Position numbers and translations under genes: made by a program
In this document: piece after piece, positions 1 to 64,000 of the stretch
Numbering within the stretch: the first letter of the stretch is position 1
Layout: each line of letters opens with the position of its first letter
Notes under the pieces: generated by a model
Database searches by the model: none
Told to the model about the DNA's origin: nothing
Seen by the model: the letters and a program-made list of their open reading frames with translations, nothing else
Source: Corticium candelabrum
Lineage: Eukaryota > Porifera > Homoscleromorpha > Homosclerophorida > Plakinidae
Reading direction: 5' to 3'
Assembly: GCF_963422355.1 (NCBI RefSeq)
Contig: NC_085085.1
Location: forward strand, 8,919,664-8,983,663
Length of the DNA stretch: 64,000 bases

Positions 1-549
1 CTGCTCGGTGTGCAATCAACTGTGCATTCAATGTACAGTACACTCAGGGCAGCTAAAATGCCATATATTTCTACTGTACATGCACACTGAAAACTCACCC
101 ATAACTCAGGAACGAAGCTTTACCTTGTAATCCCTAAATTAAAACATCACTTCTAAATTAAGAAAATGGCATTTCTTACCTGAAGAAGTTTATTTTTGTC
201 ATTAACTTAAGCCACCGTACCAAGTAGATACACTGGTAATGCATACACTGAGAAATCACCCATAACTCAAGAATGAAGGTTTAACTTGCAAATCTACAAA
301 ACTCAACTTATGACAATATCGCTTCTTACATCTAAATGTCCTTTTTTGTCATTACAATTTAGTGTGCAAGTAGATACAGCAAATAGTGCACATCCACCTC
401 TGCAGAAGACCAGCTACCTGTGCATGTGCACCAAGGCTTAAAATAGTCTAAAATGAAGACATTTGGAATTATCTATAAATGAAAACAATAATCTCAATGA
501 CTTTGAAATGGAATATTGCATTAGAGAATCATAATCTACAGTAACACAT

Positions 550-589
<40 letters not shown>

Positions 590-623
590 TTTGTGCATGT
601 GTGTTCTAATTGTGTTCTTGTAG
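1..623 (+). other. Intron sequence of the EBF gene
   Basis: No coding stretch recognised. The segment is AT-rich and ends with a (GT)n tract at 550-604 and the acceptor ttgtag before exon 624. It contains two similar blocks (about 85-135 and 250-300: testing ...acccataactca...gaa) that look like an old tandem duplication of roughly 160 bp. Confidence 0.6.
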
Positions 624-11904
<11,281 letters not shown>

Positions 11905-12941
11905 CAGCATTGATTCAAAGCATCTTGAGTTAAAAGTAACAAAGAGATTCAAACCCTGCAGTTTGAAGTTGAAAATTATATACAGTATATACGTGCACTC
12001 ATAACTCATCATAGTTTTATATGTCTGCTTTATAAAACTACTTCAGATTATATTCTTCAATCAATAGATCTTGTATCTCATTGATCTAGTCCGATGTTGT
12101 GTAATATTCTAGAGACTAGAGATTATATGCCATAAGCAGGGGTGTACCTGGCACATTTAACGGGTTGGTTCTCTAAGTGCTCTAGTGGACCTCCCATCAC
12201 TTCAACATGCTCTATTCTAATGAATCCATTTATTTATTGCCAAGTCTATTGGAAGACATTGATAAATATGCAGAGTATACATATAATACTAATATACACT
12301 CCACATGCAGTACGTGCCAAGAAGTCTCAGAATCTAAATCTGCTTACATCAATCTAGCTACATCTACAACCAAGTCTGCACTTCAGAGGTACTTACAGCT
12401 TCTACATTTGGTGCAACTATAGCATGCAGATTGGTTGTACAGTATACAGAGATAAGAGCGGACCTCCGACTGAAATGGGTCAGTTCGTTCGCACCCCTCG
12501 AACCTTCCCATAGGTATGCGCCTGCATAAGCATGCAGTTTAATGCACATATTATACCTCTAGTCGGAGTAGTTAGGCCTGTACTACTAATCTAAATACAC
12601 ATTAAACTGCATGTGAATCATGTCACTTCAGAAGGCTACGAGTTTATCCGCAGCATGATCCACTCTTGATACAACCAGCAGACATGCAATTCTTTCAATA
12701 TACAATACGTCTCCAATTCTACAGACATACAAAAATATGATTGTATGTATCAGTAAGCAACCCTTCAGTACTAGTACTGTACCTGTACCTCATTTTCAAG
12801 TAACAATTTTGAATTCAAAATTTAAATTTGTTGCAAAATGACAAATATTCACTGATCCATTCTTGCCACTATTTGTCAACTATACTCATTCACAACACTG
12901 ATTGCCCAGCTCTTGATCTCCTACTCATACTGTCACAACTC
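11905..12941. other. Intergenic region between convergent EBF and Artemis genes
   Basis: 1.04 kb between two stop codons. No coding, RNA or mobile sequence recognised. Presumably contains both 3' UTRs; no clean AATAAA was identified near either stop. Confidence 0.6.
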
Positions 12942-20768
<7,827 letters not shown>

Positions 20769-20918
20769 TCTACTAACCACGCCTACCTAAGAGGCTTGGA
20801 CGCCCAAACAAAGCGCTTAGCAAGATGTGAACTCGACCACTCTAGGTTACTAAGACAGTTACTGGTAAACTTGATTGATTGACAAGCAAAGTAAGTTATA
20901 TGAGGAGCTGATTCAAAA

Positions 20919-21850
<932 letters not shown>

Positions 21851-22521
21851 TATACATATAGCCATGCATGTTTTCATTTGGATTATGCATGGATCTCTTC
21901 TAATGTATCTTTCAATTTGGATTATAGTAACTATAGGTTCCGACAAGCAGACGTTTCTTTGTGATCAAAGTGTGATTTTATCACCACATATCAAACAGCA
22001 TAGAACCGTATATCAACATAGAACTGTACTGGTGGCAACAGGTGCTGCTATAGTGAGGACATATTCCAGAAAGCGGTAGATCTACATCGAAAGCATGCAG
22101 AGAGTCATTCAAAGTGCTACACAGTACAGTGTTGCCTGAAGTAGAATGCAATACAACATTACCTGTACATAAAACCTTATGATGTCCGCCATGTGTGTCT
22201 AAAGACACTTTAATTTATGCAACCTATATTTCATACTATATGCATGTGTTTTGACCTACCTATGTCATTGTTACTTGTTTGATTATTTGTTTGTTCAAAC
22301 CCTGCACCATTGCATAAATGTTATGAACAGAGTAGCGAAGGCTCAACAGTTTCTGCTGGCTAGTTCCACTTGATGTGTGCAGTGAAAGTTCGCTCGTCTT
22401 TAGATGCAACATTCAATTGTACTCAGCACTATTGCAGCTACTATCCTATACATTTTTTGTTTTATAAGTAAATAAATTGAACTTGCTTGCTTGAACCATT
22501 GTAATCTGTCACTACAACTCA
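21851..22521. other. Intergenic region downstream of the CUB-EGF gene
   Basis: No coding or RNA feature recognised. Presumably includes the 3' UTR of the CUB-EGF gene on the minus strand. Confidence 0.5.
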
Positions 22522-24516
22522 CTAACCAGGAGGCACTCTTCCCCAAAAACCTACACCCGGAAATGAAGTCTCTATTGATTTTGCACTGGCAGTAAGGTGT
22601 GAGTATCCATTCATAGTGTCATAATCCACACGCACTCTTCCATTACCGCCCTTTCCACTAAACAGGTTGTTGTAGACTAAAACACGGTCTCCTCCACTGA
22701 CATTGAACACCCTAGTATCATCCAAGTTTAATGTTGTAGCTTGCAGATATATAGTCCCACCGCTTCCTGGACCACCAACTGTCTTAACACAAGTGTTTTT
22801 TGGTTCTAATCTACGATTTCCTGCTGATGTAAGTGTGCCATGTAGTGTTGCTGTACCAGCAGTTATGTAGATAATGCCTCCTCCATTTGAACCAGAATAC
22901 GCCGCACATGATGTTGTTGAACTGTCACAACCTCCTCCTCCTCCTGAACCTAAGAAAAGTTGTGTTAAATTAGGACTGCCATATATGGCACCAGGCTGGC
23001 CATGTCCGGATCCTGAACATGATTTTCCCAATGGAGGTAACCCAACAGAACCGTAGCTTCCTGATCCTGCTATTTCTCTACACTGACAGTATGATGATCC
23101 GCCTCCACCAGCATTGTTAGAAGTCTGATAATTGTTGGGAAATCCGATTTCTTTCCATGACTCCCCAGTCACCCCAATCCAATAGTAACAACACTTCTTT
23201 TCTGGACCACCTCGGAATCCTTTTCCATTAGTATCAATGGTTCCTCCCAGATCAATAGTGAATGTCCTAGCTCTAATGGCTATTATTCCACCACTGGTAC
23301 CATTCCAGTTTAACGCAGTAAGTTTGCCGTTTCCTGTAATTGTAAACTTTGAATAGTTAGGCACTCTGACTATTTGTGCTCTTGCATTGCTAGATGATGA
23401 GTAAGTGTGAACAAGAGGATGAATGAGATAAATTATTGATCGAGTAACCTTTTGGACTCTAGTGAACTCATACTGACCAGCATTTTGGCCTTGCATTTGA
23501 ATAACCATAATTTCATCTTCATTCTTTAGCCAAGAGATTGCATAGTTAATAACAATTATTGTAGAACCTGTGTGAGCACTGCCTGCAATGGCAGCACAGG
23601 TTGAAAAGGTCTCCAACTTAGCAATGGTTTTGACACCATCTCTTTGATCCCCTTCTAATCTCTGCACTCTCGATGAGCAAGTCGGTCTGATGTATCCAGG
23701 TTTGCAAGCACAGGCTGGTAACCATTCAGCAACAGTCGAGTTGTATTGATGTGTACAGACACCATTGCCGCTGCAATTGTTCAGACATTTGAGGTGGGAA
23801 GTAGAAGTATTGCTGGACTGTCCTGAAGCAACCGTAAATACTTCCACTCTATTCTCGAGTTGTTCAATACGCTTGAGTATGCCAGTGATATCACAATTTG
23901 CAGACTGATTTTCATATTTTGCTATCGATTCACTCACAAGTTGGAGAGTGGACAATAATGGTATGTTGTTTCCCACAACTACCTCTCCTGTCAATAGAAT
24001 CTTTCCCTCAGCTACCAGATGAAGATCAGTGTTATTGCTGGCAAATATTTTTGGTTCTCTACTTGGCTTAGCTTCTGCCCTGTACTGTGCCACAAAACCT
24101 TGAGCTGATGTACCTTTGTCTGTGTGGAATTTTAGCAGCATCGAAGACTCAGTTGAAAGAAATGGTTGAGAAATTCGTCCGTCCAACATACCACAGTAGC
24201 GTCCCAATGACGACTGAGAGGAATCCATTCCATCCATGATCTCCACATAATCATAGCATTTTCCTGTTACCGTGTCTTTCTTTTCCAACGAGAAGGAAGT
24301 AAATGTAAGACGCAAATTACTTCCCGTTGGTGCTTGAAGCAGCCAGGAGCAGTCCAAGTTATTTGCATATTCTTCTGTACCGCTTCCATCAGCTAGCACT
24401 GAGTACGTGACGGTAGCAGTACGCTCAATCTTACCTCCACAAGTAGCACTGCTAGGCTTAGCAGTAATTTGAATGTAGAACAGTAACCATACAGAGAGAG
24501 ACTTAAAATTTCCCAT
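22522..24516 (-). CDS. Secreted CUB-EGF protein with glycine-rich C-terminus, intronless
   Basis: One uninterrupted 664-codon frame. The first 24 residues are a likely signal peptide (hydrophobic VWLLFYIQI). Residues about 26-148 form a CUB domain: CGGKIERT, NNLDCSWLL, CYDYVEIMDG, LGRYCG, SSMLLKFHTD. Residues about 240-278 form an EGF-like module (CLNNCSGNGVCTH, CACKPGYIRPTC). A middle region of about 140 residues (AGSAHTGSTIIVINYAISW onwards) is not recognised. From about residue 425 the chain alternates glycine clusters with short beta-type strands (GGIIAIRARTFTIDLGG, SGGTIYLQATTLNLDD, GGNGRVRVDYDT), suggesting a repetitive beta fold. No transmembrane segment is seen, so secretion or matrix deposition is inferred. 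It lies downstream of attractin on the same strand and shares only the CUB/EGF module types with it. The absence of introns contrasts with its neighbours and may reflect retroposition or a natural single-exon gene. Function unknown. Confidence 0.88.
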   Translation of the reverse strand: MGNFKSLSVWLLFYIQITAKPSSATCGGKIERTATVTYSVLADGSGTEEYANNLDCSWLLQAPTGSNLRLTFTSFSLEKKDTVTGKCYDYVEIMDGMDSSQSSLGRYCGMLDGRISQPFLSTESSMLLKFHTDKGTSAQGFVAQYRAEAKPSREPKIFASNNTDLHLVAEGKILLTGEVVVGNNIPLLSTLQLVSESIAKYENQSANCDITGILKRIEQLENRVEVFTVASGQSSNTSTSHLKCLNNCSGNGVCTHQYNSTVAEWLPACACKPGYIRPTCSSRVQRLEGDQRDGVKTIAKLETFSTCAAIAGSAHTGSTIIVINYAISWLKNEDEIMVIQMQGQNAGQYEFTRVQKVTRSIIYLIHPLVHTYSSSSNARAQIVRVPNYSKFTITGNGKLTALNWNGTSGGIIAIRARTFTIDLGGTIDTNGKGFRGGPEKKCCYYWIGVTGESWKEIGFPNNYQTSNNAGGGGSSYCQCREIAGSGSYGSVGLPPLGKSCSGSGHGQPGAIYGSPNLTQLFLGSGGGGGCDSSTTSCAAYSGSNGGGIIYITAGTATLHGTLTSAGNRRLEPKNTCVKTVGGPGSGGTIYLQATTLNLDDTRVFNVSGGDRVLVYNNLFSGKGGNGRVRVDYDTMNGYSHLTASAKSIETSFPGVGFWGRVPPG

Positions 24517-25959
24517 TGACTTTCTCGTCTAGACGTCTACCTCTAATTGTTGCTAGGACTTCGAAACCGGGTGAATTAGGACAGACACTTCAACAAACAG
24601 CGCGCCTCAGAGCCTCTAGGTCTTTGCTTGAGCAAGCTAGATTCAAGAAACCAGCAAAAAAAGACAGGCAAGCACAGCAAGCACAGCAGACGACGTTTAC
24701 GAGCTAACACAATAATTGCTACGCTGGCCAATCTGCGTTCGTGTAACCGTGCGGCTTGCGAAGCGCAGACAGTGCCAAGTTCCGCCTGTGTTTACTCACA
24801 TTTACATTTTGGTATGACACGTGCATGCTAAATTAACTTTTAATTAATTAAACACATGGAGACCGTACAACTCGAAAGGGTTCAATAACAGCTGCCTACA
24901 GTACACAGCTTTTAGACAAATGTACAGTAGATAGTATCTGTCCGCCGATCGCGAGAGAACGAATGACTGTCAAGTCTCCGTATTAGTTAAAAAAAAGTTT
25001 AGAATATTCGTCTACAGTAAGGACTCTCTTGCAGTTTCCCTGAATGCAGAGACCAAGCAAGCTGATATACTGCATGCAATATCAACTTGCGAAGCACGAG
25101 TTGGAAAGTCGGAAGTTACTACTCAGCTAAACGTTCATCTTGCCATGTGTGGTGTGAGGCGTAGGCCTTGCATGGTGGCATGGTGAAGACATGACGTCGT
25201 GAACAACACTTCAAAATTTTTCTTTAAAAGCTTAGCTATAGAATTCACAACTATGACAGCTACAGTATAGGTCTGCTAGTGAGGCAAGATTTGCAGCACA
25301 AGATAGAGATACTGCACAAAAGACACTCTAACGTGTGTATTTGCTGTAAAAACAGAATCCCCTGCTGTTGTCAACTAGGGCAATGGACGCTGCTCAAGAA
25401 TTGCAACTGTTGCTTTCAAACTTCTACCTCTAGCATATAGTGTGTGACACTGCTAGTAATGTAATTTTGTATTATTAGCTCAGGAATAAGGGGTAAGAGA
25501 GAAATTATAACAATAAGGCAAAGCTCAAATTGGCATGTACTAGCAAACAGAACCCAAACCATGTAACTTCACTAGTCGATACAAAACTCATATTTGTATT
25601 TCACTGATCAGTAACTTCCACTCTTGCTTCCAGGTACATAAGCCTACAGGAACATGGTAGTCTTTAGTTAGTGAATCCACAACCATCTCTCTCAAGTCAA
25701 ATTCATGAGTGTTAGGTATACTATAGCCAGCCATTTGATGAGCAAACAAAGTAATTCAATAAGCTCTTAGGAATCCAGCTGTTGAATGAATCAGGATAGC
25801 ATGACCACTTTACCAGAACAGAACCTGTTACCAGCAAGGACAGTCATATAGTATTAAAGACTAATGCAAAAATACCGGGAATGTTCTACATCTACCCAAG
25901 TTTCTACAATCACTTAGCATTAGTCCATTGTATCTATAGCACTAAAAGAATACAATATG
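24517..25959. other. Intergenic region between attractin 3' end and CUB-EGF start
   Basis: 1.44 kb holding the attractin 3' UTR and the promoter of the CUB-EGF gene (both minus strand). Nothing else recognised. Frames at 24516-24831 are Ala/Gln-rich shadows without family match. Confidence 0.5.
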
Positions 25960-60410
<34,451 letters not shown>

Positions 60411-60790
60411 ACAAATGGCAAAGAAAACGAAACGACAAATTTTATACGGGTCGTTATAGACTTCCCGGATGCCACGCCTTCGTTATGTCATCGCATCCGT
60501 AAAGGATATATCGATATTTTGTAGACACGACATCATGCGCTGCCATCTTGTGAGTATTTAGTATCTACTTTCTGGTCCACGACATAGTCTCGAGGGTACA
60601 GCCAGATTCCCCTACGTGGCAAAGTACCGGCCGGCCAGAAACATTTGCCACTCAAACAAACCGCCTACTCTCGCATTCTTTAATCAGAGGTCTGCATGTT
60701 AGGTTCAATGCCTTGACATAAGCATGCGCAAACAAGTTCAGAACTCCGGGGTAACCACCACCGCACCGGAAGTGGGAAGTATTCGGTGAC
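60411..60790. promoter_or_regulatory. Likely shared (bidirectional) promoter region between attractin and ADISSP genes
   Basis: The 380 bp between the attractin start codon (- strand) and the ADISSP start codon (+ strand) must contain both 5' UTRs and both proximal promoters unless distant non-coding exons exist. No convincing TATA box or other named site was picked out by eye. Head-to-head arrangement is seen directly; shared promoter use is inferred. Confidence 0.45.
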
Positions 60791-61432
60791 ATGGCAGGTA
60801 AGACTTTATTCATTTCTCTACACCTTTACTCATGATCATACTGCGTTCAGTTAGGCCTAAACGTTGCTGTAGTCATTTCCAGTATCATGCACACATTGAT
60901 CAGTGAGGGTGCTGTAGCTTCGAATTCGCTGATTGATTTGCTGTTTCAATTTCTTTTAGTTTCACGAGTTCGCTTCGCCAGTGATGTCGAGTTGGAAGGA
61001 AACTCAGTACGCGCAGAAGGTCCTGAATCAAGTTCAGTGCTAACACCGACCTCAGATTATCACATCAACCTCGGCCTTCTTTCTTTCAAACACATTTACG
61101 AAGCTTGTTTTGATATCGAACACAACCTAGGCGTTCAACTCGATTTGACTCAAGTTATTCCAAGCCTATACTTGACCATCTTACAAGCCACGCCCACTAC
61201 TACTGGTCATAATGTCTGCATCAAAGTCAAAGCTTCAAGAGACGGACCATTCAAAGAGTATTTCGTCTTGAGAAGCTCCGAAGACTCCAAACGAACACTG
61301 AAAGTTATGGTAACTGCGAAAGTGCTGGGCAAACACAAGGGCACGCCGCTATTGAAGACTGGAGTGAGATGCATTGATACAGAGCCAGATGATGATGATG
61401 CTACCACTGACTGGCAGGGATTTGATGATTAG
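60791..61432 (+). CDS. ADISSP: ADISSP/C20orf27 (UPF0687) homologue, two exons
   Basis: Exon 1 holds only ATGGCAG (60791-60797) before a gtaaga donor; exon 2 runs 60960-61432. Joined they give 159 aa beginning MAVSRVRFASDVELEG, against 174 aa in human C20orf27. Shared landmarks are the N-terminal RVRFAS (human RSIRFAA), GLLSFKHIYEACFDI (human GFLKILHRYEITF), the central IPSLYL, VMVTAKVLGKHKGTPLLKTG (human VVVQARVMDRHHGTPMLLDG) and the ending DWQGFD (human DWHGFD). The vertebrate protein has been described as an adipose-secreted signalling protein, but no signal peptide is visible here and the ancestral role is unknown. A longer reading frame opening at 60887 is intronic and does not match the family. 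The 67-bp gap to the convergent RRP5 stop means the 3' UTRs probably overlap. Confidence 0.9.
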
Positions 61433-61499
61433 TTGTACGCTGTAGTAGTGCATTATAAAGTCTATTTTGCACAGGTAATCTAAGTATTATATTTCATCA

Positions 61500-64000
61500 C
61501 TAAGTTTGTGATATCTTAGATTCGACATAATCTATTGCTTTCTGCTTCACTGCAGTTACACTGTCTTCATCACCATGCTTTTGTTCAAATTCCAAGTATC
61601 GCTTGAAGAAAAACTTCATTTTCTTTGTAGAAAGGGTTAGACAGATGACACGTTCAAGTAGATCTCTATAATATCAATGTGAAAATGTAAATATATTTAC
61701 ATTATTTAATTAATCCCCATATCTTTATCTGTTTATCCATTTCAAATCCAACTTATGATGTAATAGTAAATAGCCACCTACGTTGTTCTTTAAATAAACA
61801 ACCATCTATGCGACCCTCCCATCCCCTTCCTCCCCTTCATCCCCTTCCTCACCTCCCTCCCTTCTTTCCTCCCTCCCTTCTCTCCTCCCTCCCTTCTCTC
61901 CTCCCTCCCTTCTCTCCTCCCTCCCTTCTCTCCTCCCTCCCTTCTCTCCTCCCTCCCTTCTCTCCTCCCCCCTTATCTCCTCCCTCCCTTATCTCCTCCC
62001 TCCCTTATCTCCTCCCTCCCTTATCTCCTCCCTCTTTTATCTTCTCCCTCCCTTCTTCTTTGGTCGTTGATTATTTATTGTTTATGTACACTTTCCTTTT
62101 TTGTCATTTGCATGATCATTTACTTTGTCTGCCTGTTTAGCCTGCCAACTTATCATCTGACACTGACAGAACAACATAGTGAAACCGTGATAAGTTTGGA
62201 TCACAGGCAAGCTGTCTCACCAGGCAGTATAAGTACATAGTAAAGCATCCGGCCTGCATACATATTAGCATCATTTGTGCAATACCATATATTAAATCAC
62301 AGAACCATATTTCTGCCTGCCTGCCTGTTTGTGTACTGTGCAGTTGTTGCCACTTATTAAGCATTCTACATTTAGGTTTGGTTCAAGCAATAAAGACAAA
62401 CATGCTCTTCCAAGATGGCGTAAAAGTCTGTTGATGAAATGCTTTCTCATTAAAATGGGAACAAAGATGGCATCCAAATGCGAAGTTAGAATAAGAAAAA
62501 CAAAATGTGACAATTTGAAACTTCAGGAATCACAAGAAAGGACTATACCAATTAGCAGTGTCACAAAAAAATCAAAGAAAACACGATGTCAGCAACAACA
62601 TTTCAAGGAGTGACAACACTGCAGCTGTTGAACGTAAAAATTAGAAAGTACTAGTAGTATTGGCAGACAATGCAACAATCGCACATGTCACAATTGCACA
62701 TGTAACAATCGCACATGTAGCAATTCACATGTGCTCACAAGTACACCAGCAGCAATGTCAGCGCAACCTAAGATTTCATAAAGTCTTAACACCCTGAAGT
62801 CGATATAGATTAGCACACATTCAACAATAAATTAATCCATAACACTCATACTCACCTGACTTCTTGTGGTTCTCCAACTCTCAGCGCCATATCAATATAA
62901 ACAGACCAAAGATCCACTCGCTTTGGATAGTTACTTAACACACTCTCAAACACTGTCCTCCCACGTTCAGGTTCACCAAACTTAAACTCCAGTTGAGCAA
63001 ATTTCACGATAACATCAATATCTAAACAAGACTTTACTTAGTGAAGTACAACACATCACCAATAAAAGGCATATCACATGTTTTATATAAAGTACTTACG
63101 TTCCTTTTTTGGTAGCACTTTCAGACTCCTCTGCAGAAGCTTCCTTGCAGCTTCTATTTGCCCTTGCTTCATTCTGAAAAGGCCAAACTTCACCCAAACA
63201 TCTTTGTTTGCACTGAAACGTTTTGTCATCTGACTGTACAGCTGCTCCACACACTGTAATACAAATGGCAATTGCTATATGTCTACAACATCACTGGTAC
63301 AGTACATATCAAGTTTGTTGGTCTGTCTCAAGAAGTATTTGACTGACTAGTCTGTCAACTCTGTCTAAAGCAAAGCTTGTTGATTTTAGCAAAAAGAGTG
63401 TCAGAAACACCCTGCAACATGCACTGAAGTATTTACATGTGAAGCTTCCAACTAATGTAATCTGTACAAACACACACTGCAATCCACACAACACAGTTGA
63501 GTGATGGTTGGATAGTAACCAACTAGAAAGCATACTACAAAAATCAAGTCCTTACTTGGTTGTTAGGGCAACGTTGTGATTAGATAAAACATACAGTTGA
63601 GTATTTCCACCGTCAGTCTACGAGTCGATCAGTCACATATATAGTCTGCACATTTCTTATACTGTACCAATATGATACAGTAAGATTGATGATGGTTGTC
63701 GATGTGTTCATTGTTTTATGCCATTTACATCTCCAACAATTTCGAAACCATCACATGTTTCACCTAATGTACGTACATACAGCTACCTTACTTGTGTCTC
63801 ATCAAATGATGTTTAGGTCTTTAGGTACAAAGCAGTCTATCCATAGTAGTCACGAGAGTTCATAAAATATGCTAATATTATTAAACAATGCTCTAAAAGC
63901 ACAACAATTAGAAATTACATTTTCTCACATCAAATTTCCTAGACTGGATGTAGATGTTGATCAGCTTAAAAAATATGACAACAGGTTCATTTTGCTGCAG
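61500..64000 (-). CDS. PDCD11: RRP5/PDCD11 C-terminal HAT repeats (last 4 exons; 5' part outside window)
   Basis: Ribosome-biogenesis factor required for processing of 18S and 5.8S rRNA precursors; nucleolar. Exons seen: 64000-63929 (runs off the window or begins at 63994 if the terminal ctgcag is an acceptor), 63253-63100, 63021-62856, 61665-61500. Phases agree. The encoded chain [83 protein letters not shown] and [16 protein letters not shown] follows the human PDCD11 C-terminus block by block (for example YPKRTDVWSVYIDM and [16 protein letters not shown]). These are half-a-TPR (HAT) repeats; the S1 RNA-binding domains would lie upstream, beyond the window. The last exon ends VESKISQT then TAG. 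The protein context makes the call secure even though only about 186 codons are present. Confidence 0.93.
61808..62060. repeat. Pyrimidine-only tandem repeat (CTCCCTCCCTTCT)n
   Basis: About 17 units of 13-14 bp, all C and T on the plus strand, between the RRP5 exons 62856 and 61665. A long homopyrimidine mirror-type tract of this sort can form triplex DNA in principle. Confidence 0.95.

Noticed and set aside
60887..60959. N-terminal 24 codons upstream of the ADISSP exon 2 acceptor
   Set aside because: Hydrophobic SLIDLLFQFLLV might be read as a signal peptide, but it overlaps a pyrimidine tract and acceptor, and the MA-V-S-R start matches the family.

Overview
This is a stretch of nuclear DNA from an animal. 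Five of the genes are intron-rich with GT-AG splice sites, and four of the families (EBF, attractin, Artemis, ADISSP) are recognised by conserved blocks recalled from vertebrate homologues. EBF and attractin are animal-specific families. The EBF and attractin proteins are fairly divergent, so I suspect an early-branching (non-bilaterian) animal such as a sponge. That placement is inference. Intergenic and intronic DNA is AT-rich, full of long (GT)n/(AC)n tracts, (ACAG)n and (CCTG)n arrays and remnants of mobile elements.

Layout. (1) 624-11904, + strand: 3' part of an EBF/COE transcription factor; 15 exons are visible and the 5' end lies before the window. Its 5.3 kb intron (5423-10771) holds a pile of 5'-truncated retroelement copies. 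(2) 20768-12942, - strand: a complete Artemis-like (DCLRE1C) nuclease in 13 exons, convergent with EBF; one intron holds a 1 kb element with about 175-bp inverted repeats. (3) 24516-22522, - strand: a single-exon secreted CUB-EGF protein with a glycine-rich C-terminus. (4) 60410-25960, - strand: a complete attractin-like gene in 24 exons over 34.5 kb, predicted 1320 aa (CUB, EGF, kelch repeats, PSI, laminin-EGF, transmembrane segment, conserved cytoplasmic tail). No C-type lectin exon was found. (5) 60791-61432, + strand: a two-exon ADISSP/C20orf27 homologue, divergent from attractin across a 380-bp spacer. (6) beyond 64000 to 61500, - strand: the 3' end of RRP5/PDCD11 (HAT repeats), convergent with ADISSP, with stop codons 67 bp apart.

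Exon coordinates were set by hand. Every junction listed keeps reading frame, and total coding lengths are multiples of three, which supports the models. The genes belong to unrelated pathways (transcription, DNA repair, membrane signalling, ribosome biogenesis), as expected of an animal locus; no operon-like logic is visible.

Mobile DNA includes a pogo-type DNA transposon (47235-48920) disabled by one stop and one frameshift, a 413-bp pogo/Tigger-type MITE with a TA duplication (55800-56212), tRNA-derived SINE-like sequence, a three-copy interspersed family in attractin introns, and at least eight copies of retroelement-like sequences whose 3' ends run directly into (GACA)n or (CCTG)n arrays. 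The last is the most unusual pattern in the window.
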